The notes: generated by a model not told the origin, from the sequence alone. A stretch of DNA of 64,000 nucleotides from Tolypothrix sp. PCC 7712 (GCF_025860405.1 NZ_CP063785.1:5023390-5087389), one strand, 5' to 3'; positions 36,339 through 46,009 are shown, counted from the stretch's first letter. A program made the numbers and translations.

Positions 36339-36752
36339 TTATTGATGTTCAATAATTGGGCAAATAGTCTCCTGATTATTATCAGGTTTAATTTCCCATC
36401 CAGACAGCAAACCAGATAATTCTTGTCTCAAAATCATTAATTGCTGAATTTGTTCATCAATGGCTTTTACCTTTTGCTCTAGTTTAATTTTGATATGCTC
36501 ACAAGGTAAGTTGCCACTATCATGAACATTGAGAAATTCTTTAATTTCCGATAAGCTTAATCCCAAGCTTTGAGCACGTTTAATAAAGTGTAATCTTGCC
36601 AAAACATCAGCGCTAAATAATCGAAATCCGCCTTCTGTTCTGCCTGATGATTGGAGTAAGCCAAGTTCTTCATAGTAACGAATGGTTTTAATTGGTACGC
36701 CACTTTCTTTGGCAACTACACCAATTTGTTTTCCTTCTGCTTGGGCTAACAT
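36339..36752 (-). CDS. MerR-family metal-responsive regulator
   Basis: The ATG at 36752 is chosen because GAGGG lies nine bases upstream. 137 aa. MerR helix-turn-helix (IGVVAKESGVPIKTIRYYEE, LGLLQSSGRTEGGFRLF), dimerisation helix (LEQKVKAIDEQIQQLMIL), Cys in NLPCEHIK and the C-terminal CPIIEHQ. Two Cys in these places fit a metal-sensing loop of the copper/zinc/cobalt type. A perfect palindrome sits in a 20-bp promoter spacer just upstream of its own gene, and a matching site precedes copA, so it most likely autoregulates and activates copper export. Confidence 0.88.
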   Translation of the reverse strand: MLAQAEGKQIGVVAKESGVPIKTIRYYEELGLLQSSGRTEGGFRLFSADVLARLHFIKRAQSLGLSLSEIKEFLNVHDSGNLPCEHIKIKLEQKVKAIDEQIQQLMILRQELSGLLSGWEIKPDNNQETICPIIEHQ

Positions 36753-36790
36753 ATTGACCACACCCTCAACAAGATATGATTGCTGATTTT

Positions 36791-36822
36791 ATACTAAACT
36801 CTCCAGTTAACTGGAGAGTCAA
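36791..36822 (-). promoter_or_regulatory. MerR operator/promoter of the merR-type gene
   Basis: On the minus strand: TTGACT (-35), a 20-bp spacer containing CTCCAGTTAACTGGAG, and TAGTAT (-10). The over-long spacer with a dyad at its centre is diagnostic of MerR-activated promoters. The dyad spans a perfect 22-bp palindrome (36798-36819). Confidence 0.9.
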
Positions 36823-36848
36823 GCATCAAAAGTATCATTTCATCAAGC

Positions 36849-37418
36849 TCATGAGAAACTCAGTTGAGTAGAAGCAGTTTCTGCACTAGCTGCTGCGGCT
36901 TGAACTGCGATCGCACCACGAAACATATTCATTCCACAAGTGAAAATATACTCACCTGGCTGTTCGGGTGTAAATTCTACAGATGTGACTTGATTCAGCG
37001 GTAAATCTGCGGCGATGCGAAAGTCTGGAATTAAAACTTGCTCTAAACAACTGCTGGGATCTATGCGTGCAAATTTCAATCGGACTGGTTTCCTGGCTTG
37101 CACTACAATGCGGCTGGGATCATATCCGCCGTCAACAGTAACGGTTACTTCCTGAATATTCTCATCCGTTGCAACTGCTTTCTGAGACTTTGGTTTACTC
37201 AGCAAGAACCACCAAAGTTCTAAGCCAACTAATCCCAATCCGCCGAGAGTGACGGCTATTTTATTACCTAAAGGCTGATCGATACGTTGAAATTGATTAG
37301 TTTGGATTGTTGGTGATGAATGGGTTTCATGGGATGTTTGGGCAACAGCTTTACCTGATGCAACTCCGATTACAATGCCTAAACTAGCTATAGTACTGAT
37401 GAGGGTTGTTTTGTTCAT
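36849..37418 (-). CDS. Cupredoxin-like exported protein of the copper cluster
   Basis: 189 aa. Signal peptide (LISTIASLGIVIGVASGKAV), then a His-rich stretch (HETHSSP), a second hydrophobic segment (GGLGLVGLELWWFLLSKP) and a cupredoxin-type beta sandwich ~90-175 (VTVTVDGGYDPSRIVVQAR; ARIDPSSCLEQVLIPDFRI; EYIFTCGMNMFRGAIAV). Cys and Met residues in the last part are candidate copper ligands; the classic Cys-x-His-x-Met order is not kept, so this is a variant. It lies between copA and the MerR gene and probably handles copper at the membrane surface. Confidence 0.78.
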   Translation of the reverse strand: MNKTTLISTIASLGIVIGVASGKAVAQTSHETHSSPTIQTNQFQRIDQPLGNKIAVTLGGLGLVGLELWWFLLSKPKSQKAVATDENIQEVTVTVDGGYDPSRIVVQARKPVRLKFARIDPSSCLEQVLIPDFRIAADLPLNQVTSVEFTPEQPGEYIFTCGMNMFRGAIAVQAAAASAETASTQLSFS

Positions 37419-37468
37419 AAGGTGAGAATGGGGAAGGGGGAAGGGTGAATGGGGAAGGGGTTATTTCT

Positions 37469-39760
37469 TTAGCTGAGGGTTTTAGGGTAGAAGTTGCGTA
37501 GGCGTAGGGCGTTGGTGACTACGGAAACTGAGCTAAATGCCATTGCTGCACCGGCGATAATGGGGTTAAGTAACCAACCGAAGAAGGGGAAGAGAATTCC
37601 GGCGGCGATGGGAATACCAGCAACGTTGTAAATGAAGGCGAAGAATAAATTTTGGCGGATGTTGCGAATGGTGGCGCGGCTGAGTTGAATTGCTGTGACT
37701 ATGGCTTGTAAATCGCCAGAAATTAAGGTGATATCACTAGCTGCGATCGCAACGTCTGTACCTGTGCCAATTGCTATTCCCACATCGGCTTGCGCTAAAG
37801 CTGGTGCATCATTAATACCATCACCAACCATCGCCACAATTGAGTGCTGAGTTTTTTCTCTGCTTCTCTGCTTCTCTGCTTGTAAAGACTTAATCACCGC
37901 CGCCTTTTGATCGGGGCGGACTTCGGCTAAGACTCTGGTAATACCGACTTCACGGGCAATGCTTTCGGCGGTGCGTTGGTTGTCGCCTGTGAGCATGACT
38001 ACTTCTAAACCGAGTTTTTGTAATGCTCTCACAGCTTGGGGTGATGTGGGTTTAATGGCATCAGCTATCCCCATGACTGCTTTGATTTCGCCGTCAACTG
38101 CTAACCAAACAGCGGTTTTACCCAGGTATTCTAAGCGTTCTTTGTCTGATTGCAAGGCTTGAGTGTTAATACCCAATTCTTCCATCCAGCGTTGTGTCCC
38201 AATTTGCACCAATCTGTGAGCAACAGTACCTTGAACACCACTACCTGCGATCGCAGCAAAATTCTGTACAGAGGCAATTAATTGTGTCTGTTGAGTTTCG
38301 GCATAGCGTACAACTGCTTCTGCTAAAGGGTGTTCGGAATTGCGTTCTACGGAGGCGGCTAGTTGAATCAGCTGCATTTCGTTGCCGTTAACTGTGCCGT
38401 TGACTGTGACAAAATCTGTGACTGTGGGTTTACCTTGGGTAATTGTGCCTGTTTTATCTAAGACAATGGTTTGAATTTGATGTGCTAGTTCTAAGCTTTC
38501 CGCGCCTTTAATTAAAATGCCGTTTTCTGCACCTTTACCAGTACCAACCATGACTGAGGTAGGTGTGGCTAAACCCAAAGCACAAGGACAAGCAATAATT
38601 AACACCCCTACTGTAGTCATCAACGCCAAGGTAACATTACCCATGATGTTGTACCAAATTATGAAAGTGAGAATTGCGATCGCAATTACTGCCCGGACAA
38701 ACCACCCGGTAACTTGGTCTGCTAATCTTTGAATGGGAGCTTTTGAGCCTTGAGCTTGCTGCACTAGTTGCACAATCTGCGCCAGTACGGTATTTGCACC
38801 GACTCTGGTGGCGCGGAACTGAAAACTACCAGTTTTGTTGATGGTTGCACCAATGACTTCATCCCCTGGTTGCTTTTTCACCGGGACACTTTCACCAGTC
38901 ACCATCGCTTCATCAACTGTGGATGTGCCCTCAACTACCTCACCATCAACGGGAATTTTCTCCCCAGGACGAACTAGCACCACATCACCAATTTGCACTT
39001 GCTCAATCGGTACATCGACTTCTCGCCCATGACGAATTAACCGCGCAGTTTTCGCCTGTAAACCTATTAGCTTGCGGATAGCTTCTGAGGTTTGTCCTTT
39101 GGCGCGATTTTCAAATAGTCGCCCTAATAAAATTAAAGTAATGACAATCGCTGCAGTTTCATAATACACATCTGCTCTCAAACCCTGAGCAATGAAAAAG
39201 CTAGGAACTAAGGTGGCAAATAGGGAATAGAAATATGCGGCACTAGTACCTAAAGCAATTAATGTGTCCATTGTCGCAGCATGGCGCTTTAAGGCTTTCC
39301 AGGTATTAATGTAAAAGGAATAACCACACCAAAACTGTACAGGAGTTGTCAACACTAATTGCAGCCAAGGGTTATGCAACCATGTAGGAATAAAAGGCAG
39401 GTTTAACCCTGTCATCATTGGTAGTGAACCAATTACCAACACAGCGCTCATAATCCCGCCTACCGTCACCTTACGCTGCAAATCGCGGGATTCCTGCAGG
39501 CGATGTCGCTTTTCCTCATCATCTTCTCCCGCCATCAAGTTTTGTTCTTGTAGCGGGGAGGCTGAATAACCAGCTGCATCCACTGCGTCTTGGATAGCTT
39601 GTAAATCTGTTCTTTTGGGGTCATAATCAACAGTTGCCTGTTCTGCCCCAAAATTCACATTACATTCATTCACCCCAGGGACAGCACGAATCGCATCTTC
39701 TACACTTCTGGCACAAGAAGCGCAACTCATCCCGCGCAGCTTCAATGTGGTATTCTTCAT
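37469..39760 (-). CDS. copA: Copper-exporting P1B-type ATPase
   Basis: The start at 39760 is preceded by GGAG and begins right at the metal-binding domain; the frame is open for 93 more codons upstream but that region contains the MerR operator. 763 aa. One N-terminal HMA domain (GMSCASCARSVED), eight predicted membrane helices, the CPC ion channel motif (ACPCALGLATP), phosphorylation motif DKTGTITQGKP, HP locus (SEHPLAEAVVRY) and hinge GDGINDAPALAQADVG. It expels Cu(I) using ATP. The operator upstream matches that of the MerR gene, so induction by copper is likely. Confidence 0.95.
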   Translation of the reverse strand: MKNTTLKLRGMSCASCARSVEDAIRAVPGVNECNVNFGAEQATVDYDPKRTDLQAIQDAVDAAGYSASPLQEQNLMAGEDDEEKRHRLQESRDLQRKVTVGGIMSAVLVIGSLPMMTGLNLPFIPTWLHNPWLQLVLTTPVQFWCGYSFYINTWKALKRHAATMDTLIALGTSAAYFYSLFATLVPSFFIAQGLRADVYYETAAIVITLILLGRLFENRAKGQTSEAIRKLIGLQAKTARLIRHGREVDVPIEQVQIGDVVLVRPGEKIPVDGEVVEGTSTVDEAMVTGESVPVKKQPGDEVIGATINKTGSFQFRATRVGANTVLAQIVQLVQQAQGSKAPIQRLADQVTGWFVRAVIAIAILTFIIWYNIMGNVTLALMTTVGVLIIACPCALGLATPTSVMVGTGKGAENGILIKGAESLELAHQIQTIVLDKTGTITQGKPTVTDFVTVNGTVNGNEMQLIQLAASVERNSEHPLAEAVVRYAETQQTQLIASVQNFAAIAGSGVQGTVAHRLVQIGTQRWMEELGINTQALQSDKERLEYLGKTAVWLAVDGEIKAVMGIADAIKPTSPQAVRALQKLGLEVVMLTGDNQRTAESIAREVGITRVLAEVRPDQKAAVIKSLQAEKQRSREKTQHSIVAMVGDGINDAPALAQADVGIAIGTGTDVAIAASDITLISGDLQAIVTAIQLSRATIRNIRQNLFFAFIYNVAGIPIAAGILFPFFGWLLNPIIAGAAMAFSSVSVVTNALRLRNFYPKTLS

Positions 39761-39796
39761 TTGCAGACTCCAACTATCAGGTTCAAGACTGCTTTT

Positions 39797-39828
39797 ATCT
39801 TGAATCCTCCAGTGAACTGGAGTGTCAA
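39797..39828 (-). promoter_or_regulatory. MerR operator/promoter of copA
   Basis: On the minus strand TTGACA, then a 20-bp spacer with CTCCAGTTCACTGGAG, then CAAGAT. The half-sites CTCCAGT/ACTGGAG are identical to those in front of the MerR gene. Confidence 0.88.
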
Positions 39829-39870
39829 GGCCTGGGGGGAATTCAAAATTCAAAATTAATAGTAGCGACT

Positions 39871-40018
39871 GTAGTAGCGTGTCTAGACCAAAGTAGTGCA
39901 TTAGGTGGGAAAAAATTAACCGCAGATAAACGCAGATATAGACGCGCAGCGGCTTCCCGCAGGGTACGCTGATAAAATTAATCTCTATTGCAACATTTAA
40001 GCCTAGACACGCCACTAC
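39871..40018. mobile_element. MITE-like element with ~18-bp inverted ends
   Basis: Left end GTAGTAGCGTGTCTAGACC and right end GCCTAGACACGCCACTAC are inverted repeats with two mismatches. The inside holds a GC-rich dispersed repeat (GCGGCTTCCCGCAGGG) and no gene. A related 33-bp end occurs alone at 58311-58343. Confidence 0.65.
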
Positions 40019-40103
40019 ATTAATTCTGCGCGATCGCATACTATTTATTGTTGTCTTCTATCCTGGGATCTTCGTCAGGGCACGGCACCGATAAGATTAC
40101 TGT

Positions 40104-40229
40104 CAATACTTGTCGGTTAAGGGGAAAAGGGGAAGGGGAAAAGGGGCAATAAAAAACCTTTAACCCTTACCCTTTCACCTTTTCCCCCAACCAAATTAAA
40201 AGTTGAAAATCCTTAACCGAGCAGTATTG
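40104..40229 (-). mobile_element. MITE copy D (126 bp), perfect 10-bp target duplication
   Basis: Flanked by AGATTACTGT at 40094-40103 and 40230-40239. Identical in all 126 bases to copy B (7078-7203). The following 40240-40440 has no gene except the promoter region of the small ORF at 40441. Confidence 0.95.
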
Positions 40230-40440
40230 AGATTACTGTATACACCAAAAGATTATGGATGCCGTGCCCCTACCGTGCAATCTTTCCCATTTATGAACAA
40301 AAGGTAAAGCGATCGCAAGCTATTTAAAGATATTGTGAAAACAAGTCAAAGAAGTTTCTCTTCTTGTGTGCATCACAACATGAATACCTTTTGTTATTCT
40401 ATAAATGTAAACCACTTTTAAAGTTTCATGGTTAACACTT

Positions 40441-40647
40441 ATGGCAGGAAGAAAGAAACTCGAACGCACCAATATCCACGCAAGAGTTGCCCAAGGGACA
40501 GGAGATAAGTTAAAAGAAATCGCCCAAAATCTAGGCTATATCTACGATAACGAAGGCTCTACCGGACAATTGCTAGATGCGATCGCCAATGGAGAAATTA
40601 TCTTAATCCTCAGCAACAAATCATCTGTAATTGATAAAAATGGTTAA
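40441..40647 (+). CDS. Small DNA-binding-like protein (possible RHH/antitoxin type)
   Basis: 68 aa. The basic start MAGRKKLERTNIHARVAQGT followed by DKLKEIAQNLG and a helix (STGQLLDAIANGEIILIL) resembles small ribbon-helix-helix or antitoxin-like proteins widespread in cyanobacteria. No toxin partner sits next to it in the same orientation. Codon use is normal. Function unknown. Confidence 0.6.
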   Translation: MAGRKKLERTNIHARVAQGTGDKLKEIAQNLGYIYDNEGSTGQLLDAIANGEIILILSNKSSVIDKNG

Positions 40648-40708
40648 ATATATTTACCAAAATTGGTATACAGGCAATTTAAAATAAATTTGGGGACACA
40701 ATTGTCCC

Positions 40709-40879
40709 CAATACTGCTCGGTTAAGGATTTTCAAGTGGGAATTTGGTTTGGGGAAAAGGTGTACCCCTGCGCTTAAGCAAGCTACGCGTAGCGTCTGTG
40801 CAGGAGAAAGGGTAAGGGTTAAAGGTTTTTTCTTGCCCTCTTTTTCCCTTCCCCTTTTGCCCTTCACCGACAAGTATTG
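40709..40879 (+). mobile_element. MITE copy E with a nested ~44-bp insertion
   Basis: Ends match the family (CAATACTGCTCGGTTAAGG ... CAAGTATTG) but no target duplication is visible. Compared with other copies, a ~44-bp stretch is inserted after GGGGAAAAGGTG. The element ends three bases before the stop codon of the convergent CHAT gene. Confidence 0.85.
40763..40806. mobile_element. Small dispersed repeat inserted in MITE copy E
   Basis: A hairpin-forming GC-rich insert with ends CCTGCGC and GTGCAGG and the centre GCTACGCGTAGC. It resembles the very small mobile repeats (SDR class) reported for Nostoc-type genomes. Similar cores occur at 39950, 46385 and 63810. Confidence 0.7.
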
Positions 40880-40882
40880 GTA

Positions 40883-43750
40883 TTACTCGGCTTCACCAAT
40901 TAAAGTAAAAGCAGCCCAGTTTCTGGGATGGGGTGCTTGTTCCATCGTTTTCAGCATAGCTTGACGCAACGCTTGGGCTTTGTCGTATTGTTCTAAGTTC
41001 TCATAGAATTGCTTCATTAATAGAGCAGTAGGTGCATCTGGAATTGACCACAGAGAGACGATAATACTGGAAACACCAGCAGAAATGAACGAGCGGGATA
41101 ACCCAATCACCCCGTCTCCGGTTAATCGACCTCTACCTGTATCGCAGGCGCTAAGTACCACCAATTGGGCATTTAATTGTAAATCGAAGATTTCTTCCGC
41201 AGTCAACAAACCATTATCACTGTCAGAGGGAGTAAGAGCGATGGCACTACTCAAACCTCGGCTATTATCTAACAGGCCATGAGTAGCTAAATGAATGATC
41301 CGCGACGACACCATTTGTTGCACAACGAAAGCTTTAGTAGCGCTAGCACCGATGATGGGTTGGGATTGAAATACACTAGCTATGGCTTGAGCTTCTGCTT
41401 CTGCGCCTGGTAGTTGCGGTAGTTGTTGGGGTAGCTCCCCAATTGATGGAGCTACACTAGGCATAGTCGGATTACCTAGAATTAAAACATCTTTGAGGGC
41501 AGCAGCCTCAACTTGTGTGCGTTTTTGCTGAGTTAAATCTAAAACCTGAATTGAGGGAGCCGTCAAAATCGTGTGTTTTTCAATTAAGTATTTGCCTGAC
41601 TCATCTTGTAAAGCGGGAAAGGGAACTAAAAATAAATAGCTTTGAGGGATAAAAGTCACACGGGTATTGGCATCTTCAGGTAGTAAGTCGGCTATTGGAG
41701 CAATCAAGAATTGGTATAGTTGTTGCAAATGCTCCTTGCCGTTATTAGAAACTTTGCGTCTAATTGCGTCACGTCCCCCTACACCCATTGCTTCACGAGT
41801 ACTGAAAACGAGTTCTGCTAGAGAAGTATTTTGTATTTCCCACAAAGATTTTAGTTCTTGTCTGCGAAAGCATAGCTCTCCTGTAGGTTTAACTACCCAA
41901 ATATATAGCTCTGATTCTCGGAATTGTAGCCCATCTTCCAATGTGAAATAATCGCCAATGAGTGCATATTCAATAATAGTAGTGTTATGAGCCACAGCAA
42001 TTTTTTGAATCTGCTCAAAATTAGGAGGTTCGATAGTAGCTGGAGCAATTTGATTTGATGATAAACGCGAAGCTAATAGCTCAACAAAAGCACGGGCACG
42101 TCCTCTTTCGGCAATTTCCAAAGCATCAGTAAATTTATTTTGAGCAAGCAGAGCTTTTTGTAATAGGCTGTAAGTACTACTTTGTCTTTCAAAAACTGAG
42201 ACTTTAAAAGCATCATTATTAGCTAATCTTTGCCTAATACCTTCTCTTGCCTGAATTCCCAAGTAAAGGATTTTTTCTGCTGCTGTCAGCTGACTTTGTT
42301 TAAGTAAAATACCCCCCAACTGATGTAGAGCTTGTCCTTCTGCATCTAAATCTTGAATCTCTCTGGCTATGCCTAAACTTTGTTGGGTGTATTTCTCAGC
42401 TTCCAAGTAGTTACCTTGGAAATAATCAACTAGTCCTAAACCAATTAAAGCAATACCTTCTCCTTGACGGTCTTGAGTTTTTCTAGCTAAATCTAAATAT
42501 TGCAGATAATATTCAATTGCTTGGGTGTAATTTCTGAACTCACAGTAAATACTTGCTAAATTTCCCAGATTGCGACCTTCCCCTCTAGGATCTTGGATCT
42601 GCCTACTAATTTCTAAACTTTGCTGTTGGTAATTAATTGCTTGATGGTAATCTGCTTTTGCAGTATAAGCTATCCCTAAGTTTGTCAGAATTTTGGCGAT
42701 AGTACCAGGGTCTTGCAGTTGATGCGCTATTTCTAAACAACGGAGATGATATTTAATTGCCTCATCATACTCACCTAAATATTGATAAGCGATGCCAATA
42801 ATTTCTAAAGCTCCTAATTGTCCTGAGAGGTCTTGATTTCGTTCTTGAATCTTTAAACATTGTTTACCATATTCTATTGCTTGAGCATAATCTCCTAAAT
42901 TCCTGTAAGCAACTCCTAAATTTCCGAATACGCCTGCTGCCAAAAAAGGGTCTTGAGTTTCCTCTACAAATTTTAGTGACTGCTGTAGATATGCAATCGC
43001 TTGAGAAAATTGTCCAAGGTAATTACAAACAGCTGCTAAACTTCCCAAAACTCTTGCTGCTTGGGAGTGATTTTGAAGCTGTGTATATATAACCAGCGCC
43101 TGTTCTAGAGATTGTTGAGCAGATAATAACTCACCACGATTAAGTTGCTGAAAACCTTGTTCAAATAACTGATGTGCTTTGATTTGCTGGGGATTGTTTT
43201 CGCGTTCTAAATTTGCTAAAGCTGTCCTGGTAAATTCCTGCATTTGCTGGTTATTGATTTCCCTAGCAATGGCTAAAGTTTGCTGATAGCAGTCAAATGA
43301 TTTCTCATAGTCAACACAGGCAAAGTAAAGAAGTCCTTGCCAAAAAATTGTCCACCCTTCCCATTCGCGATCGCCAATTTGGCGATATATATTTAGCGCC
43401 TCTTGCAAATTCTCCAAGGCAGTTTGATAAGCACGTACCCGTATTTGTTGACGACCTTGTTCAAACAACACTTTTGCCAGATGTTGCTGAGTAATCATTG
43501 CCATTTGTGGGTCATTTATTTCTGTAGCGATCGCTAATGACTGCCGATAATAGTCAATTGCTGTGACAAACAAATTCACAGAAGCGTAAACATTTCCTAA
43601 ATATCCTAAAGTTTTCCCTTCTCCTTCACGGTCTTGAATTTGTCTATATATATTTAGTGCTGTTTCAAAAGAATTTTTTGCCGCTTCCAAGTTACCAATC
43701 TCAGCTTGCTGAACACCTTGCTCAATCAGTTGGTGTGGTTGCATGTTCAT
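40883..43750 (-). CDS. TPR-CHAT protein (caspase-fold peptidase)
   Basis: 955 aa. Residues ~1-510 are tandem tetratricopeptide repeats (GEGKTLGYLGNVYASVNLFV, repeated units with AIDYYRQSLAIA and AIEYYLQYLDLA). A linker follows, then a C-terminal CHAT protease domain with the catalytic His824 in IIHLATHGLLDN and Cys869 in VVLSACDTGRG. CHAT domains are caspase relatives; TPRs usually bind the activating partner. It is divergently transcribed from an orthocaspase gene across 192 bp, so both may belong to one response. GGAGAG lies 8 bases before the ATG. Confidence 0.92.
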   Translation of the reverse strand: MNMQPHQLIEQGVQQAEIGNLEAAKNSFETALNIYRQIQDREGEGKTLGYLGNVYASVNLFVTAIDYYRQSLAIATEINDPQMAMITQQHLAKVLFEQGRQQIRVRAYQTALENLQEALNIYRQIGDREWEGWTIFWQGLLYFACVDYEKSFDCYQQTLAIAREINNQQMQEFTRTALANLERENNPQQIKAHQLFEQGFQQLNRGELLSAQQSLEQALVIYTQLQNHSQAARVLGSLAAVCNYLGQFSQAIAYLQQSLKFVEETQDPFLAAGVFGNLGVAYRNLGDYAQAIEYGKQCLKIQERNQDLSGQLGALEIIGIAYQYLGEYDEAIKYHLRCLEIAHQLQDPGTIAKILTNLGIAYTAKADYHQAINYQQQSLEISRQIQDPRGEGRNLGNLASIYCEFRNYTQAIEYYLQYLDLARKTQDRQGEGIALIGLGLVDYFQGNYLEAEKYTQQSLGIAREIQDLDAEGQALHQLGGILLKQSQLTAAEKILYLGIQAREGIRQRLANNDAFKVSVFERQSSTYSLLQKALLAQNKFTDALEIAERGRARAFVELLASRLSSNQIAPATIEPPNFEQIQKIAVAHNTTIIEYALIGDYFTLEDGLQFRESELYIWVVKPTGELCFRRQELKSLWEIQNTSLAELVFSTREAMGVGGRDAIRRKVSNNGKEHLQQLYQFLIAPIADLLPEDANTRVTFIPQSYLFLVPFPALQDESGKYLIEKHTILTAPSIQVLDLTQQKRTQVEAAALKDVLILGNPTMPSVAPSIGELPQQLPQLPGAEAEAQAIASVFQSQPIIGASATKAFVVQQMVSSRIIHLATHGLLDNSRGLSSAIALTPSDSDNGLLTAEEIFDLQLNAQLVVLSACDTGRGRLTGDGVIGLSRSFISAGVSSIIVSLWSIPDAPTALLMKQFYENLEQYDKAQALRQAMLKTMEQAPHPRNWAAFTLIGEAE

Positions 43751-43942
43751 GATGGCATCTCTCCAGATTTTTGGTGCTGCTTGTATGGAATGAGGCAGAG
43801 CTAATTTGTATGAATATAGGAAGCTACTAACTAATGTGACCGCATTCCGGATTTTTTCTTTGATCTGCTTGCTGTACCTGCAATGTGGCTTCGCTGATTT
43901 ATGCTAACCATTCAAAGCATTTAAACAAAAGGTGGACAGTTG

Positions 43943-46009
43943 ATGCTTGCTAGAACTGAAGCAAATGGTAAATGGGCTTTACTAATTGGCATTGATAAGT
44001 ATAAATATCCGGAAGTCAATCAACTGTTTGGCTGTGTCAACGATGTAGAGCTAATGTCCAAAATTCTGCAAGAGAACTTTAATTTTCCTTGCGATCGCAT
44101 TACCCTGTTGCAGAACGAAGAAGCAACCCGTGACAATATCTTAGCTGCTATGGATGCATTGGTTGACAATGTTGGTGAAGATGATATTGTCGTGATTCAC
44201 TATAGTGGACATGGTTCCCAGATGACAGACCGGGAGGGAGATGAAAAAGATGGTTTGGATGAAACTATCGTACCTCACGATAGTGGACGCAACCCCAATC
44301 CCAACCGGGATATTACCGATGATGAAATTTATCTGCGTTTGTTGCAGTTGAGCAAAAAGACACCGCATACTACCTTGATTTTTGACTGCTGCCATTCTGG
44401 TACGATTAGCCGCGATCCATTTGGTGTAAATGAACGCTGGGTAGAACCAGACTTACGTCCGATCGCGGAACTACCTCCATCGCCAGTTTTAACTGAGTTA
44501 AGTCGAGGTATGGGCGATCGCGGGCCGAGTGGCTGGCTACCTCTGAGCGATCGTTACGTATTGATTGCCGCTTGCCGAGATGAAGAGAAGGCTTATGAGT
44601 ACACACCGCTCCAGGGCGATAGTCAACTTAATCACGGAGCATTAACGTATTTTATCGGTCAAGCCTTGTGTAGCGCTCAGTCTGGTACTACCTACCGCGA
44701 TATTTTTGAATGGGTAAGTCCACAAGTTTCGGCAGTGCGATCGCTCCAACACCCGCAAATGGAAGGAGCGCGAGACAGGTTATTATTTGACACCGAAGAG
44801 ATTGAGCCAATGCGCTTTGTACCAGTTCAAGAGCGTACAGCTAATCAAATAACTCTGGCAGCTGGTGCAGCACACGCGATGACAGTAGGTTCCCAGTGGG
44901 CAATTTACCCGGGAGCAACAAAGCAAGTCACAGCAGATACTCCCAAGCTTGGGCTGGTAGAGATTACAACGGTGAGGGCTGTAACCTGCGATGCCTTAAT
45001 TTTGGCAGAATCTTATGAGAATGCTATTCTCACTGGAACTCGTGCCGTAGAAGAAGCTCATTCCTACGGTCGGATGTGTTTGAAGGTCGAAATTCAAGCC
45101 CCTATAAATTATGAAACAGTCGCCAGCGAGTTGAGGGCTTTAATATCAGCGTCTAGTTTGATACAAGAAAACTCTCCAGAAGAAACTCCTGATGCACGCA
45201 TTTATCTGATTCCACCACGCACAGAAGTAACACCAGAGGATGCAGTACCACAACTGGGAATTGTCACTCAACCTATATGGGCTGTCGTTGGCAAAGATGG
45301 TCAATTGATCATTCCCCTGCAAGTCGTTAAAAACACCAATGCTGCCCAAGTAGTCCGTGATAACTTGGAGAAGGTAGTGCGCTATCGTCAAACTTTATCT
45401 TTGCAAAACCCTAATCTAGATTCCCTCCTCAAAGATAAAGTTAAATTTATTCTCAAGCGGCAAGCAGCAGATAGTTCTTGGGTAGTCGCAGAACCAGAAA
45501 ATAGTAGCGGACAAATTGTTTTTCAGGATGGCGAGCAGATTGCTTTGGAAATTGTTAATCAACATCATGTTCCTGTATATATTGGTATTCTCGATTTTGG
45601 TTTGACAGGAGCAGTTAGTTTACTCCACCCAATTGAGGGGTCTAACGAGCAGTTGGCTCCTGGACAATCTATTGAGATAGGCGTGCGTTACGGCGATGAA
45701 ATTTATCTGTCCATACCTTCTGATTTTCCTTTCGTTCCAGTTAACAACAAGCAACAACTTATTGGGGAAACGGAAACTTTCAAACTCTTTGTGTCAACTC
45801 GTGAAACTGACTTTACCCTCAGGGTACAAGACTCTTTTGAACGCAGGCAAGTTGACACCAACCCCTTAAGACAATTGCTAGACATTGCATGGATGGGGGA
45901 TGATGGACGCGATGTTATCCGCAGTCGTCTCCGCAATCATCGCCTTTCAGAAGAGGAATGGATAACGGTAGAGCGATCTTTTTTTCTGAGAGCGTTAATT
46001 AGCCCTTGA
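43943..46009 (+). CDS. Orthocaspase (caspase-family peptidase C14) with beta-rich C-terminus
   Basis: 688 aa from ATG 43943 (GGTGGA upstream). N-terminal p20-like caspase domain: KWALLIGIDKYKYPEVNQLF, the catalytic His90 in IVVIHYSGHGSQMTDREGD and Cys150 in LIFDCCHSGT, then PNPNRDITDDEIY. These enzymes cleave after Arg/Lys and usually need Ca2+. From ~280 a beta-rich region with a DUF4384-like part (FQDGEQIALEIVNQHHVPVY, YIGILDFGLTGAVSLL) follows, as in other cyanobacterial orthocaspases. Divergent from the TPR-CHAT gene. Linked by family knowledge to stress and cell-death-like processes. Confidence 0.93.
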   Translation: MLARTEANGKWALLIGIDKYKYPEVNQLFGCVNDVELMSKILQENFNFPCDRITLLQNEEATRDNILAAMDALVDNVGEDDIVVIHYSGHGSQMTDREGDEKDGLDETIVPHDSGRNPNPNRDITDDEIYLRLLQLSKKTPHTTLIFDCCHSGTISRDPFGVNERWVEPDLRPIAELPPSPVLTELSRGMGDRGPSGWLPLSDRYVLIAACRDEEKAYEYTPLQGDSQLNHGALTYFIGQALCSAQSGTTYRDIFEWVSPQVSAVRSLQHPQMEGARDRLLFDTEEIEPMRFVPVQERTANQITLAAGAAHAMTVGSQWAIYPGATKQVTADTPKLGLVEITTVRAVTCDALILAESYENAILTGTRAVEEAHSYGRMCLKVEIQAPINYETVASELRALISASSLIQENSPEETPDARIYLIPPRTEVTPEDAVPQLGIVTQPIWAVVGKDGQLIIPLQVVKNTNAAQVVRDNLEKVVRYRQTLSLQNPNLDSLLKDKVKFILKRQAADSSWVVAEPENSSGQIVFQDGEQIALEIVNQHHVPVYIGILDFGLTGAVSLLHPIEGSNEQLAPGQSIEIGVRYGDEIYLSIPSDFPFVPVNNKQQLIGETETFKLFVSTRETDFTLRVQDSFERRQVDTNPLRQLLDIAWMGDDGRDVIRSRLRNHRLSEEEWITVERSFFLRALISP

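Noticed and set aside
39761..40039. 93-codon N-terminal extension of CopA
   Set aside because: It contains the MerR operator and a MITE-like end, and lacks protein-like composition; GGAG marks the start at 39760.
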